Origin: Pseudobdellovibrionaceae bacterium | GTDB taxonomy: Bacteria; Bdellovibrionota; UBA1018; UBA6935 | Assembly (NCBI GenBank): GCA_002722705.1 | Contig: PBMP01000016.1 | Location: 47,649-111,648, forward strand | Direction: 5' to 3' | Length of the DNA stretch: 64,000 nt | Shown here: positions 17,317 to 26,275 of the stretch, in pieces | Layout: each line of letters starts with the position of its first letter | Position numbering within the stretch: position 1 is the first letter of the stretch | The notes under the pieces: generated by a model | Told to the model about the DNA's origin: nothing | The model's input: the letters and a program-made list of their open reading frames with translations, nothing else | The model's database searches: none | Position numbers and translations under genes: made by a program

Positions 17317-18503
17317 TTGAAAGTCCATATTTTTTATTTGCCTTTATCGTATCGCTTTTAGGCGTTCTTTTTGCTCTTGAACAAACGAGTTTTGGGAAAT
17401 CTCTTTTCAAAGTGGTTCCTCTCATTGTATTTTGCTATTTTGTTCCAGCTCTTTTTTCAAACCTAGGGATGATTCCTCTTCAGTCTCCACTTTATGTTTT
17501 TGTAAAAAAATGGATGCTTCCAGCAAGTCTTTTACTTTTAACCTTATCAGTCGATATTCCAGCAATTCTGTCTTTAGGGAAAACAGCCATTGCCTTATTT
17601 CTCTCAGGAACACTCAGCATTCTCATTGGAGGCCCCATAGCACTTGCCTTAGGTTTTTGGGCAGTTCCTGAAAGCATGGGAGAAGAAGTCTGGAAAGGAC
17701 TCGCTGCACTTGCAGGCTCCTGGATTGGTGGTGGGGCTAACTTTGTTGCAATTGGAAAAAGTGTCGGTGTTCAGGACTCCACCATTGGGCTTATGGTCGT
17801 TGTCGACGTCGTTATTGCTAACCTTTGGATGGCTTGTTTACTGTTTTTTGCCGGAAAAGAAAAAGCAATGGATAAAAAAATCGGTGCGGATCGAACTCAA
17901 ATCGATATCGTCAGAAAAAAAGTTCAAGACTTTCAAAACCAAGTTAATCGCCCAACCCAAATGAAAAAATTAATGATGATTCTTGCGATCGCCTTTGCAG
18001 GAACAGCGATCGCAAAAGCAGTCGCTGGATCACTTCCACCTATTGGAGATCTCGTTACCGAATTTACTTGGGTAGTAATGATTGTCACAGCTTTAGGTGT
18101 AACTCTCTCTTTTACTCCAGTACGGAAACTAGAAGGCTATGGTGCAAGTCATATGGGATCTGTTTTTTTATATATCTTGATTGCGACGATAGGAGCTCAT
18201 GCTGAATTTCACAAAGTAGTTCAAGTGCCGGGTCTTGCTCTTGTGGGAGCAATCTGGATGATCATTCACGCAATTACCATGCTTACGGTAAGACGCTTGA
18301 TGAAAGCACCAGTTTTTTTGATGGCTGTTGCATCACAAGCAAATGTAGGAGCCGCAGCGTCTGCTCCTGTAGTGGCAAGTGCATTTCATCCTGCTCTCGC
18401 TCCGGTTGGAGTTCTTTTAGCTATTGGTGGATATGTTCTTGGGACTTATGCAGCCATTGTCTGTGCTGGCCTTTTAAAGTGGGTTTATTTCTTAATGGCC
18501 TGA
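17313..18503 (+). CDS. DUF819-family integral membrane protein
   Basis: 396 residues with about ten hydrophobic helices. GSWIGGGANFVAIGKSVG, followed by a region with VVVDVVIANLWMA, and the second-half repeat with ASQANVGAAASAPVVASAF are characteristic of DUF819 (YjcL-like), a family with an inverted-repeat transporter-like layout whose substrate is not established. The 4-nt overlap with fumC (ATGA) suggests linked expression, perhaps hinting at an organic-acid or metabolite substrate, which is inference. Confidence 0.85.
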   Translation: MIESPYFLFAFIVSLLGVLFALEQTSFGKSLFKVVPLIVFCYFVPALFSNLGMIPLQSPLYVFVKKWMLPASLLLLTLSVDIPAILSLGKTAIALFLSGTLSILIGGPIALALGFWAVPESMGEEVWKGLAALAGSWIGGGANFVAIGKSVGVQDSTIGLMVVVDVVIANLWMACLLFFAGKEKAMDKKIGADRTQIDIVRKKVQDFQNQVNRPTQMKKLMMILAIAFAGTAIAKAVAGSLPPIGDLVTEFTWVVMIVTALGVTLSFTPVRKLEGYGASHMGSVFLYILIATIGAHAEFHKVVQVPGLALVGAIWMIIHAITMLTVRRLMKAPVFLMAVASQANVGAAASAPVVASAFHPALAPVGVLLAIGGYVLGTYAAIVCAGLLKWVYFLMA

Positions 18504-19186
18504 CGAAAGAAAAAGGAACAACTTCCTTGATTTAAAAAAGGAACCCACTTTTCCCAGACAGCTCTCATTTCTTTTTCTGAAAAAACAGTAAAATGAGTCG
18601 GTCGAATCGAATGCTCGTCCATGTAATCCAGTACTCTTAAATACTCATTGAGTGAAAGAATTCCAGTAATTAAAGAAAAAAGTGCAACATTAGAAAGTAA
18701 ATAAGCTCCTACCCAAGCTCCTACGGTGTTTGCATCAGCCGTCATCCAATGGACTCCTATTGCTGAAACGAAAGCTGTCGAGAGTAACAAGGTGGATGAT
18801 CTTAAATCTCTGTGAGAAAATATTTTTTTTACTTCTGTTACTTCAGGCTTCTTGGAAAAAAGCTCTAAAGCTATTGCCCAATCTCTAATCAATGACAAAT
18901 CAATTCTTTTATCAAAAGTATGCGAACGCAATCGTGTAATGAATTTTTTATATTCTTTATTTTTTTTAGCTTCACTCCACGTATGTGACAACAGAGAAGC
19001 TTTATTTACTTCTAGTTGGATTCGGTTCAATTGCCTTAGTACTGTTGGATCTACACCTTCTGACTCTAATTTTTTTCGTAACATTTTGACAAACGTTACA
19101 CCCGTTGGAATCTCATGTTCAATAAACGGAGATGCAACTACCGAGACACTAAAAAACAACCACCCAAAAGTAACCCAACGAACCAT
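18485..19186 (-). CDS. Membrane protein of unknown function with signal peptide
   Basis: 233 residues from the ATG at 19186, preceded by AGGAAGG; a longer frame starting at 19276 lacks this site and adds an unlikely leader. The N-terminus is a signal peptide (FGWLFFSVSVVASP). A helical periplasmic region follows, then two adjacent hydrophobic segments near residues 140-190. No family recognised. It overlaps the end of the convergent DUF819 gene by 19 nt and lies downstream of a second secreted unknown on the same strand. Confidence 0.65.
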   Translation of the reverse strand: MVRWVTFGWLFFSVSVVASPFIEHEIPTGVTFVKMLRKKLESEGVDPTVLRQLNRIQLEVNKASLLSHTWSEAKKNKEYKKFITRLRSHTFDKRIDLSLIRDWAIALELFSKKPEVTEVKKIFSHRDLRSSTLLLSTAFVSAIGVHWMTADANTVGAWVGAYLLSNVALFSLITGILSLNEYLRVLDYMDEHSIRPTHFTVFSEKEMRAVWEKWVPFLNQGSCSFFFRQAIKK

Positions 19187-19293
19187 AAACCTTCCTCTTT
19201 CCTGGTCAGGACTCTCAAAATTTACTCTTTGTGTCAAATCATGTTCTAAGAGAAATTTATAAAATAAAAACAACAAGTAAACCGAAAATGGTC

Positions 19294-19971
19294 TTACTCA
19301 AGGTTTCTTATAAAAACACGCGGGCATCGATGTATTTGAATCACAGGATTAACTTGATTTAGCCAAAAACCCTCTAAAACGAATAACTGATCAAATCGAA
19401 TCTGAGTTCTCTTTATCCTTTGATTTATTTTAAAAAGACTTCTTTTTAAGTCTAATACTTGTTCATAAAACCTTGATTCTTTTTTATCGAGCTCTTCACT
19501 CACTCCTTGAACTAGCGTAGGACGATAGAGGGACTTAAGTTTCTCTTCAAGCATTTCTTTTGCAAGTCTTTGTTGAGTCATTTCAACATCTAGAACAAAC
19601 CGATAAGCATCCCCTTCTGCAAAAGTTTTCGCTATCTCTTCAATTAAATTCCAATCAAGCGGGGAAGCTTTCAAAGTCTCCTTTAAGCTTAAAAGCCTTT
19701 GAGAAAAAGACTTCTGAATTAAAAGTAAATCCACATCACTTAACGTTTCTCGGTACTCGGCAATTTTATTTTTTAAAACAGAAAACGCATTCATTCGTAG
19801 CTGTGCTTTAGCGCTCTCAGAAGACCTCAAAAAACCATATATTTCACTCGGCTTTTGAGTAGAGTAGATTTGATAGCGATGTAAAAAAGCAATTCCAGAA
19901 GGAAATATGTACTCAGCAGATAAACTTTCTAAAGAGAATAAAATACAGAGTATTTGAATGAAACACTTCAT
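19294..19971 (-). CDS. Secreted helical protein of unknown function
   Basis: 225 residues with signal peptide (cleavage near LSAE at residue ~19). The rest is charged and helical, with Leu/Lys/Glu patterns suggesting a coiled coil at residues ~135-200. One Cys near the C-terminus. Its reading frame and codon use match real genes here; the 107-nt gap to the next gene downstream contains the start region of the gene at 19186. Confidence 0.65.
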   Translation of the reverse strand: MKCFIQILCILFSLESLSAEYIFPSGIAFLHRYQIYSTQKPSEIYGFLRSSESAKAQLRMNAFSVLKNKIAEYRETLSDVDLLLIQKSFSQRLLSLKETLKASPLDWNLIEEIAKTFAEGDAYRFVLDVEMTQQRLAKEMLEEKLKSLYRPTLVQGVSEELDKKESRFYEQVLDLKRSLFKINQRIKRTQIRFDQLFVLEGFWLNQVNPVIQIHRCPRVFIRNLE

Positions 19972-20079
19972 GACTAGAGGTGTCTTACAATAAACTCCTC
20001 TTCTTCAAAAGAAGACAATTGAAAAATGCTAAAAAAAATATATTCCTATTGCCAATCAAAGAAATATCAAAGCCTTAAC

Positions 20080-20685
20080 TTAAAAAGAACTTTGTGGAGT
20101 TTTTAAAAACTCAATCTCTTCTTTTGTAGATTTTCTTCCAAGAATCTCATTCCGATGCGGAAAACGACCAAATCTTTTAACAATATCATGATGACGAACA
20201 GCAAAGTCATAGGTCCCACGAAGATATTCAGTCATATTAGAAGGAGCCATATCTAAAAGAGATTTAAAGGTTCGAATCGATTGTTTTTGAACATCAAGAT
20301 CTTCCGCATGCATCATAGGAAGATAGAAAAAAACACGTTTAATTGGATGAACTTCTACATCCATTCCTTTTTGAATTCCTTTTGTACAAATATGAAGAGC
20401 AATTTCATCATAAGCAAATGAATCAGGAGTGTTTCGATAAATATTTCTCGTAAATTGATCAAGAAGAAGAACAAGAGCTAGACGACCTGCAGCTTCCTTT
20501 TGCCAATGATCAAGTCCTCCATCGGCTGCATTTTGAACATCTTTTTCATAATGATCGCGGATGTAACGATCTATTTCAGGGTTTTTATCAAACCACATTT
20601 TTTGTTTTTCTTCAGAGACCATTTCTCCTGGCATGAGATCACCAAACCAGTATTTTAAGATGCTATCCATTCTTTTTTCAGTCAT
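20080..20685 (-). CDS. DUF924-family protein
   Basis: 201 residues. ILKYWFGDLMPGE at the start, KMWFDKNPEIDRYI, LVLLLDQFTRNIYRNTP and FGRFPHRNEILGR are the hallmark segments of DUF924 (YPO-type, TPR-like alpha fold), found widely in proteobacteria with no established role. Last gene of a five-gene minus-strand operon; its start overlaps the upstream lipoprotein gene by 8 nt. Confidence 0.9.
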   Translation of the reverse strand: MTEKRMDSILKYWFGDLMPGEMVSEEKQKMWFDKNPEIDRYIRDHYEKDVQNAADGGLDHWQKEAAGRLALVLLLDQFTRNIYRNTPDSFAYDEIALHICTKGIQKGMDVEVHPIKRVFFYLPMMHAEDLDVQKQSIRTFKSLLDMAPSNMTEYLRGTYDFAVRHHDIVKRFGRFPHRNEILGRKSTKEEIEFLKTPQSSF

Positions 20686-21037
20686 GAGGCTTCCAAACTC
20701 GTTTTTTCTTTTCTACGACCTTTTTAAACTCTCCATCCTCGAAATACTTACGAACCTCAAGGACACCCTTCTCATCGTACTGGGTCCAATAGCCATGTTT
20801 CAAGCCATATTTGAATTCACCTTTCAAACGCAGTCGTCCTTCTTGATCAAACTGAGAATAATCTCCATGATTAACATGATATCCTTCTGGAGAAAGAACC
20901 TTTCGGCAGTGACGATCTCCCTTATATTGAATAGGCCATGAAATATCTCCACCACGGTCGCATGGCTTTTTTGCAACAGAAGAACAATGAATAAGAATAA
21001 GAGAAAGAACAATTAAAATTCCGTATCTCATTCCCAA
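20678..21037 (-). CDS. Lipoprotein with MORN-type repeat
   Basis: 119 residues with a lipoprotein signal (lipobox ending LIHC, Cys18). The C-terminal half contains one or two MORN_2/YwqK-like repeats: GEFKYGLKHGYWTQYDEKG followed by a similar partial unit. Such repeats form beta-hairpins in surface and toxin-antitoxin-like proteins. Overlaps both neighbours by 8-10 nt, so it is translated as part of the operon. Confidence 0.75.
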   Translation of the reverse strand: MGMRYGILIVLSLILIHCSSVAKKPCDRGGDISWPIQYKGDRHCRKVLSPEGYHVNHGDYSQFDQEGRLRLKGEFKYGLKHGYWTQYDEKGVLEVRKYFEDGEFKKVVEKKKRVWKPHD

Positions 21038-22383
21038 AATGCCTCCGCTTTTAATAAAACAAATTCCGTTAAATCCGGTTTTCCAAAAGTTCGCGCTGAA
21101 CTCATTCCATAATTATTGTCATTTACAAGAATCATTTGTTTTTGTGGAGTCACAAGTACAGAACGAATAGTACTAAACGGATAAGAAAATAACTCTGTTG
21201 CTTTTTTAATTTTAGATTTTCCATGAGGATCTTGAATGCTCAGAAGATCTAAATCACTCACCGTAGTAAAAAAACCTTGAGGAGTCGGATTTAAAGAAAC
21301 GCGAATCAGTCGTTTGTATCGAGCAGGCCTATTATGACACCCGGGTTCAAATGGCCCCTGACAGGCCATAGATAACTCTCCTTCTCCTCGGTCTCTTTCA
21401 ATCAGTACTGCATTTTGAGCATCCACTACTTGAAAATCACTCAGCCGAGTATAGCCTCCGACCAATCCATATCGAAAAGACTTTCCAGTAAAATCAAGAC
21501 TCTCCAAATCAAATTCCAAGATTCGAACATACGGACGACCGTTATAGGACTCCAAGTCTGCCTTTTCATTTTGATAAAGCGCAACTCCCAAAGCAAGCCA
21601 AAGCTTTTTACGGTCAGGAGATAAAGTCAATCCTTCAACACCGTTGCCTCTCTTAATATCAAACCGTACAACTCCAGGTTGACTCGGCAATCTCAAAGAA
21701 TAGTGATCCGGAGACATTAACGTTTTTTTTCCAAGCTTCAAATCCCAGACGTTTTTGAGAATACCTTTTTTTGTAAGCTCAAGAAGATGGGGTCCATAAC
21801 TGTCTCCAATAAAAATTCGATTCCCGACCTGAATGATGGATTCGGGATCTAAATCGCCTCCAGTTAAATACCTTTTTTTTGTTCCTTCATTCGTAATACC
21901 AAATGGAAGAACTCTATTGGGATCACGTAACCAATGAGCTTCTAAAATTCGAACTTCAGAGCTCTGCCAATCTAATCTTGCTCGATAGATTAAGAGAGGA
22001 ACATCAACGGAGCGTTGTCTAGACTCAAATCCATTATCAGAAACCATCCAAACAGTTCCATCAGAATTCCAAGCCATTCCAGAAATCCCCTGAAACCACT
22101 GTCCTTGAATTGGAAACTTCACGCCCGTAAGTCGAGGGGCTGATGGATGAGAAATGATCGAAATTCCCTCAGACTGAACTGGATACTCTCTTCTTTTCCC
22201 ATCAGGATGAACAAATTTTCCGGCAAATCTCATATGAAGAGGAAGATCTCTAGGAATACGAAGGCTTTGATTAAAAGGAACCTGTATATGAGAGAGCAGC
22301 TCAGGTTTTACACGAGAAACCGCAAAAAGATCTGCAGAAAAAAACAAAAAAACACCACCGACAACCCATTGACTCCATCTCAT
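21028..22383 (-). CDS. Secreted esterase-like/phytase-like beta-propeller protein
   Basis: 451 residues with signal peptide (cleavage near LFAV, residue ~22). The segments ISGMAWNSDGTVWMVSDNG, GGDLDPESIIQVGNRIFIGDSYGPHLLE and GVEGLTLSPDRKKLWLALG match the family described as esterase-like activity of phytase (PF13449), a beta-propeller. These are periplasmic or secreted and may act on phosphate or ester substrates. Third gene of the operon. Confidence 0.85.
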   Translation of the reverse strand: MRWSQWVVGGVFLFFSADLFAVSRVKPELLSHIQVPFNQSLRIPRDLPLHMRFAGKFVHPDGKRREYPVQSEGISIISHPSAPRLTGVKFPIQGQWFQGISGMAWNSDGTVWMVSDNGFESRQRSVDVPLLIYRARLDWQSSEVRILEAHWLRDPNRVLPFGITNEGTKKRYLTGGDLDPESIIQVGNRIFIGDSYGPHLLELTKKGILKNVWDLKLGKKTLMSPDHYSLRLPSQPGVVRFDIKRGNGVEGLTLSPDRKKLWLALGVALYQNEKADLESYNGRPYVRILEFDLESLDFTGKSFRYGLVGGYTRLSDFQVVDAQNAVLIERDRGEGELSMACQGPFEPGCHNRPARYKRLIRVSLNPTPQGFFTTVSDLDLLSIQDPHGKSKIKKATELFSYPFSTIRSVLVTPQKQMILVNDNNYGMSSARTFGKPDLTEFVLLKAEAFWE

Positions 22384-22423
22384 CTTTCTAGAGTAGACGA
22401 TATTGGAAAGGTTTCAAAGATTT

Positions 22424-23176
22424 TTAAAGTCGGGGAGCACCTGAAAGAGCTAAATTTTCTACCACGAATGAAGAAATCTCTCTTTGATCGATCGGATCGA
22501 TACGACTAAAACGAATTCCTACTTTAATTTGAGGTCCTCTCAGGTTCGCTGTAATTGAAAATTGATTACAAATCTCACCATCAAAATAAATGACTCTTCC
22601 TCGAAAAAGAAGCCTCATTCCTAAAACCGAAACTCCCACAGGGTAACGCTGAGCTTCATCTGGCTCAATAAGAAAAGAAAGCCCTCCCTCACTCAAGTCA
22701 TACACAGGCATACGAATGAGATTTTTTTTATCGATCCCAAACTCAACATCGATGTGGTACCCGGCAGAAATCTGAATTCTTTGAGAAGCTCTTCTTTTAA
22801 CTTGAAAAATTTCCTGAGGGACCTCAAACACAACTTCCTCCCCCGTAGCTTCGATCACTTTTGTCTGAAAACCAATGACTAACTGAGGTTTGAAGTAAAA
22901 CATAAAAAGAAAGGGTGTTTGCTTTTGTAGAACTTCCTGAGACTTTAGATCTTGATGCCCCAATCGCACTCGAACGGTAAATGATCCTTTTCGGTCAAAA
23001 GAAGTAATCACACCTTCTCTTTTCCATGTTTTTCCCGGAGTCCAAAGAGTTAAAGTTGAATTTAAGGTACCAGCTTCTTCAAAAGTTCGACGAATCACCG
23101 CTGGTTCGCTGACTCGATCAAAAGCAGCTGGTTTTTGTCGAGATTGAACAATACGAGAGGAAACTTTTTTACCCAC
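22424..23176 (-). CDS. PilZ-domain protein
   Basis: 250 residues with a YcgR-like layout: an N-terminal beta domain (residues ~40-130) followed by PilZ (residues ~135-245). The c-di-GMP-binding elements are visible: the RxxxR-like KRRASQRIQI and DLSEGGLSF (D-x-S-x-x-G). It should bind cyclic di-GMP and alter motility, secretion or cell-cycle behaviour. It starts directly after the LOG gene stop with no spacer, and lies 40 nt before the phytase-like gene. Confidence 0.85.
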   Translation of the reverse strand: MGKKVSSRIVQSRQKPAAFDRVSEPAVIRRTFEEAGTLNSTLTLWTPGKTWKREGVITSFDRKGSFTVRVRLGHQDLKSQEVLQKQTPFLFMFYFKPQLVIGFQTKVIEATGEEVVFEVPQEIFQVKRRASQRIQISAGYHIDVEFGIDKKNLIRMPVYDLSEGGLSFLIEPDEAQRYPVGVSVLGMRLLFRGRVIYFDGEICNQFSITANLRGPQIKVGIRFSRIDPIDQREISSFVVENLALSGAPRL

Positions 23177-23725
23177 CTACTCTATCCCTAGGTCCCGACG
23201 AATTGTTTCAATGAGATCTTCAGAATGTTCAAAACTTGAAAAAGGGTTTCCACTCATTTGAAGTAAGCCATGTACTTTTTGTTGCTCCATCCACTGAAGA
23301 AGACCTGTGTAATATCCATCCCAGTTCATCACATAGACTGGAGACTGAATATGCCCCACCTGTCTGAGTACTAGAACCTCATAAAACTCATCCAAAGTCC
23401 CAAATCCTCCTGGAAGGATTACAAATGCATCTGATTTATCAATCATTTGCTCTTTTCTTTGAAACAAGGTGTGAGTGTAGTGAAGTTCACTTAAACCAAT
23501 CTTTGCCTTTTCTTTTTCTTTGAGAATCTCTGGAAGAACGCCGATGACCTGCCCCTGCTTTGATAAGACGCCTTGAGCAATTTCATTCATTAAGCCGCAG
23601 TTGCCTCCTCCATAGACTACGCCTAAGTCCTGATCTGCAAACATTTCTCCGAGTTCAAATGTTTTTTTTAACCACGCTGGATTATTTCCTGTTAAGGAAC
23701 CACAAAAGACACCGATCCATTTCAT
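23177..23725 (-). CDS. LOG-family nucleotide 5'-monophosphate phosphoribohydrolase-like protein
   Basis: 182 residues, TIGR00730/LOG family. Motifs GVFCGSLTG, VYGGGNCGLMNEIA and PGGFGTLDE are the nucleotide-binding and catalytic signatures; Arg and Glu of the active site lie in FQRKEQMI and the PGGxGTxxE box. Family members release the base from nucleoside monophosphates. GGGAGAG precedes the ATG. First gene of the five-gene operon. Confidence 0.92.
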   Translation of the reverse strand: MKWIGVFCGSLTGNNPAWLKKTFELGEMFADQDLGVVYGGGNCGLMNEIAQGVLSKQGQVIGVLPEILKEKEKAKIGLSELHYTHTLFQRKEQMIDKSDAFVILPGGFGTLDEFYEVLVLRQVGHIQSPVYVMNWDGYYTGLLQWMEQQKVHGLLQMSGNPFSSFEHSEDLIETIRRDLGIE

Positions 23726-23857
23726 TCTATCTCTCCCTTCTTTCTATTCTGACTTGTTTTTAAAAAAAACTCACCTTCCGATTTTGAAATCAAAAAAACT
23801 AATGTTACTCTTTTGACGACTGAGTAGAGATTCATGACCAATAGGGGGGAAACGTTC

Positions 23858-24793
23858 ATGGTTCGACCACGGAAGGCAGTTGTTTTGGGGATCAGTGTTT
23901 TTATTTTTAGTCTATCCGCTTTTTCTAAAACGGTATCTCGTTATGAGAGACTAAAAATCACTGCGATGAATATTAAGTATTATGGTTTAGGTGGCAAACA
24001 CGGAGGCGACTTCAAAGACGAAAAAAGAGACCGTCATCTAGTTGACTTCCTTTCTTCAGATGTTCTGAATTCCGATATTGCCGTTTTTGAAGAAATCGTG
24101 GATGTGAATCGTTTTGTAAAAAACATCATCCAAGGACGTCTTCGATGCACCAGTTATGACGATCCAAATGAAAGACACCAACACGTCGTTATTTGCTATA
24201 AAAATGACTTCCGTCTAGAAAAAGAACCAGGCGATCAGAACTATATTATCGAAGAGGCAAAGCTAGGAAGAGAAAAATCCAGACCTGCCGTTTATGGATT
24301 ACTCAAACACAAAGATGGAACTCCTCTTTTTCATATCGTTGGTCTTCATCTCAAAGCTTATCCTGACGAATCAACCACCAGAGTTGAACAAAGCCGAGTA
24401 ATCTCTAAAAGACTCGCGGAATTAAGAGACGGAACCCCTTATCTCTTACTAGGTGATTACAATACCTACCGTGCTCCAAAAAATGGACAACAACAAGATG
24501 ATGTAGATCTCATTTCTCAAACTTACCAACAATTTGGTATGGATGTGACTCACTTAAGAAACCAAAGTCCATTTACGTATAAAAATGGAAAATACGAAAT
24601 GAAACTTGATCATATCTGGATTGGAAAATCCGTTGAGGTTATCAAACCGCTTCGATCACTTGGTATCTGCTCAAACGAATCTCATCTCATCGAAAATGAA
24701 CAAAATAAAAAATATAAGAATATTAAGTACTACAACAAAAATATCTCTGACCACTGTCCAATTACTACAACGGTTCAGATCAAGCGCTACTAG
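23858..24793 (+). CDS. Secreted endonuclease/exonuclease/phosphatase (EEP) family protein
   Basis: 311 residues from the ATG at 23858, which has AGGGGGG at good distance; a start at 23834 is less likely. Signal peptide (VVLGISVFIFSLSAFS). EEP-fold motifs appear in order: FEEI (metal Glu), IVGLHLKAYP, LLLGDYNTYR (catalytic Asp/Asn), LDHIWIG and a terminal SDHCPI (Asp-His). It is probably a metal-dependent secreted nuclease or phosphodiesterase. Its end overlaps the next gene in another frame. Confidence 0.87.
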   Translation: MVRPRKAVVLGISVFIFSLSAFSKTVSRYERLKITAMNIKYYGLGGKHGGDFKDEKRDRHLVDFLSSDVLNSDIAVFEEIVDVNRFVKNIIQGRLRCTSYDDPNERHQHVVICYKNDFRLEKEPGDQNYIIEEAKLGREKSRPAVYGLLKHKDGTPLFHIVGLHLKAYPDESTTRVEQSRVISKRLAELRDGTPYLLLGDYNTYRAPKNGQQQDDVDLISQTYQQFGMDVTHLRNQSPFTYKNGKYEMKLDHIWIGKSVEVIKPLRSLGICSNESHLIENEQNKKYKNIKYYNKNISDHCPITTTVQIKRY

Positions 24794-26192
24794 TCTTTTA
24801 CTTTTGGGTTTTATTTTTTCCTTCACTGGTTGTTCTCATCCAGTGAAGGAAAAAAAAACCGCCTTTTGTAAACCGCTAGATTACGGAACTCATGTTTCTG
24901 ATCCCAGTCAAACTCGTGCACTCCTCTGGGCCGGGAGTTCTTCCTTAGCTGAGCAATCTGTTCGATTCATTTTAAAGTCTTCATCTAAAACGAATCGAAA
25001 AAAAATTACCACCACATGGAAAAAAGTAAAATCAGATGGAATTCTCACTCAAGAGGTTCACTCATTGAGTCCAAACGAAGTTTATACCTACGAACTTCAA
25101 CAAAAAAACTGCCGTCCATACAAAAGCTCCAACCATTTTGGATCATTTAAAACACTTCCTGACTCTACCTACAAAGGCTCTGTTCAATTTGCAATTTTCT
25201 CAGATCTTGGAGGACAAGAGCATTGTAGAAAAAAAAACCAAGGCTATCCTTTTAATGTATTTTTTGAAAAAAAATATGATTTTATCATTGGTGCTGGAGA
25301 TCTTATTTATGCAGACAATGACTGCACCGAAGATCAGGGAAATATCTCCCTGGGCATTAAAAAGGCAGGAACCGAAATCGAGTTTAGAAAAAATTACTTC
25401 TATCAACTCGAAGATTCATCCTTTCAAAAAGCTCTCTCTAAAAACTCTATTTTTGCAATATGGGATGACCACGAAGTAGAGGACAACTTTGATAGTTCAA
25501 ACTCTTTAATGACCATAGGAAGAAAGGTATTTTTAGAGATCTTTCCAACACAGGCCGACAGGGAGAATAAAGGACAACTTTATCGTTCTCACTCTCTTGG
25601 TAAAAATGCAGACCTCTGGATTCTTGACACCAGGCAATACCGATCTTCAAATACAATGATTGATTCATCTCAAAAAACGATGCTCGGAAAAAATCAGCTT
25701 GAGTGGTTAATCAATGGGCTTTCTCAATCAAAAGCAACATGGAAACTGATTCTTTCTAGCGTTCCTCTTTCTATTCCGACAGGACCTCCGACGGCTCATG
25801 ATGGTTGGGCAAATGGATTTGACTCTCATTTTTTATCTCCTTCCACTCACATTACTGGATTTGAAAAAGAGTTTTTTAAAATTAGAAAACAGATCATCAA
25901 AAATAAAATAAAAAATATTATCTTTTTAACTGCGGATGCCCACCGTGGAATGGCAATTAAGTACCTCTATCATCGCAAACCCCTCTTTTACGAATGGATG
26001 ACAGGTGCTTTTTCTGCTGCACCAATACAAAGCGAAGTTACAGATCCTTCACTCAATCCCACAGTTTTATTTCATGAGGGAAAAGTCCACATGTTTACAC
26101 AAGTTAAAATCACTGAAAAGACGGCAACTGCTCAATGGATTGACACAAAAGGCAATGCTTTATTCACTCAAGAAATTAAATCTCAAAAATAA
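24696..26192 (+). CDS. PhoD-like alkaline phosphatase/phosphodiesterase lipoprotein
   Basis: About 498 residues. Lipoprotein signal with lipobox FSFTGC, then an N-terminal beta domain and a PhoD-type metallophosphatase core: AIFSDLGG, GAGDLIYADND, WDDHEVEDNFD, LDTRQYRS and TADAHRG. PhoD enzymes are Ca/Fe-dependent secreted phosphodiesterases and phosphomonoesterases. The start is uncertain: the ATG at 24696 lies about 98 nt inside the EEP gene and has no clear ribosome-binding site, and no other standard start codon occurs between it and the signal core. Confidence 0.85.
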   Translation: MNKIKNIRILSTTTKISLTTVQLLQRFRSSATSLLLLGFIFSFTGCSHPVKEKKTAFCKPLDYGTHVSDPSQTRALLWAGSSSLAEQSVRFILKSSSKTNRKKITTTWKKVKSDGILTQEVHSLSPNEVYTYELQQKNCRPYKSSNHFGSFKTLPDSTYKGSVQFAIFSDLGGQEHCRKKNQGYPFNVFFEKKYDFIIGAGDLIYADNDCTEDQGNISLGIKKAGTEIEFRKNYFYQLEDSSFQKALSKNSIFAIWDDHEVEDNFDSSNSLMTIGRKVFLEIFPTQADRENKGQLYRSHSLGKNADLWILDTRQYRSSNTMIDSSQKTMLGKNQLEWLINGLSQSKATWKLILSSVPLSIPTGPPTAHDGWANGFDSHFLSPSTHITGFEKEFFKIRKQIIKNKIKNIIFLTADAHRGMAIKYLYHRKPLFYEWMTGAFSAAPIQSEVTDPSLNPTVLFHEGKVHMFTQVKITEKTATAQWIDTKGNALFTQEIKSQK

Positions 26193-26275
26193 TTAAATGC
26201 TCTTTGACTCGACTCACCTTGAGTTTCGAAACAAAATTCGCTTTAATTCCCCCCGAATCAACACAGGGGAGATTT

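Noticed and set aside
18852..19262. 136-codon plus-strand frame opposite the membrane protein gene
   Set aside because: Antisense frame without motif; the minus-strand gene has a signal peptide and a good ribosome-binding site.
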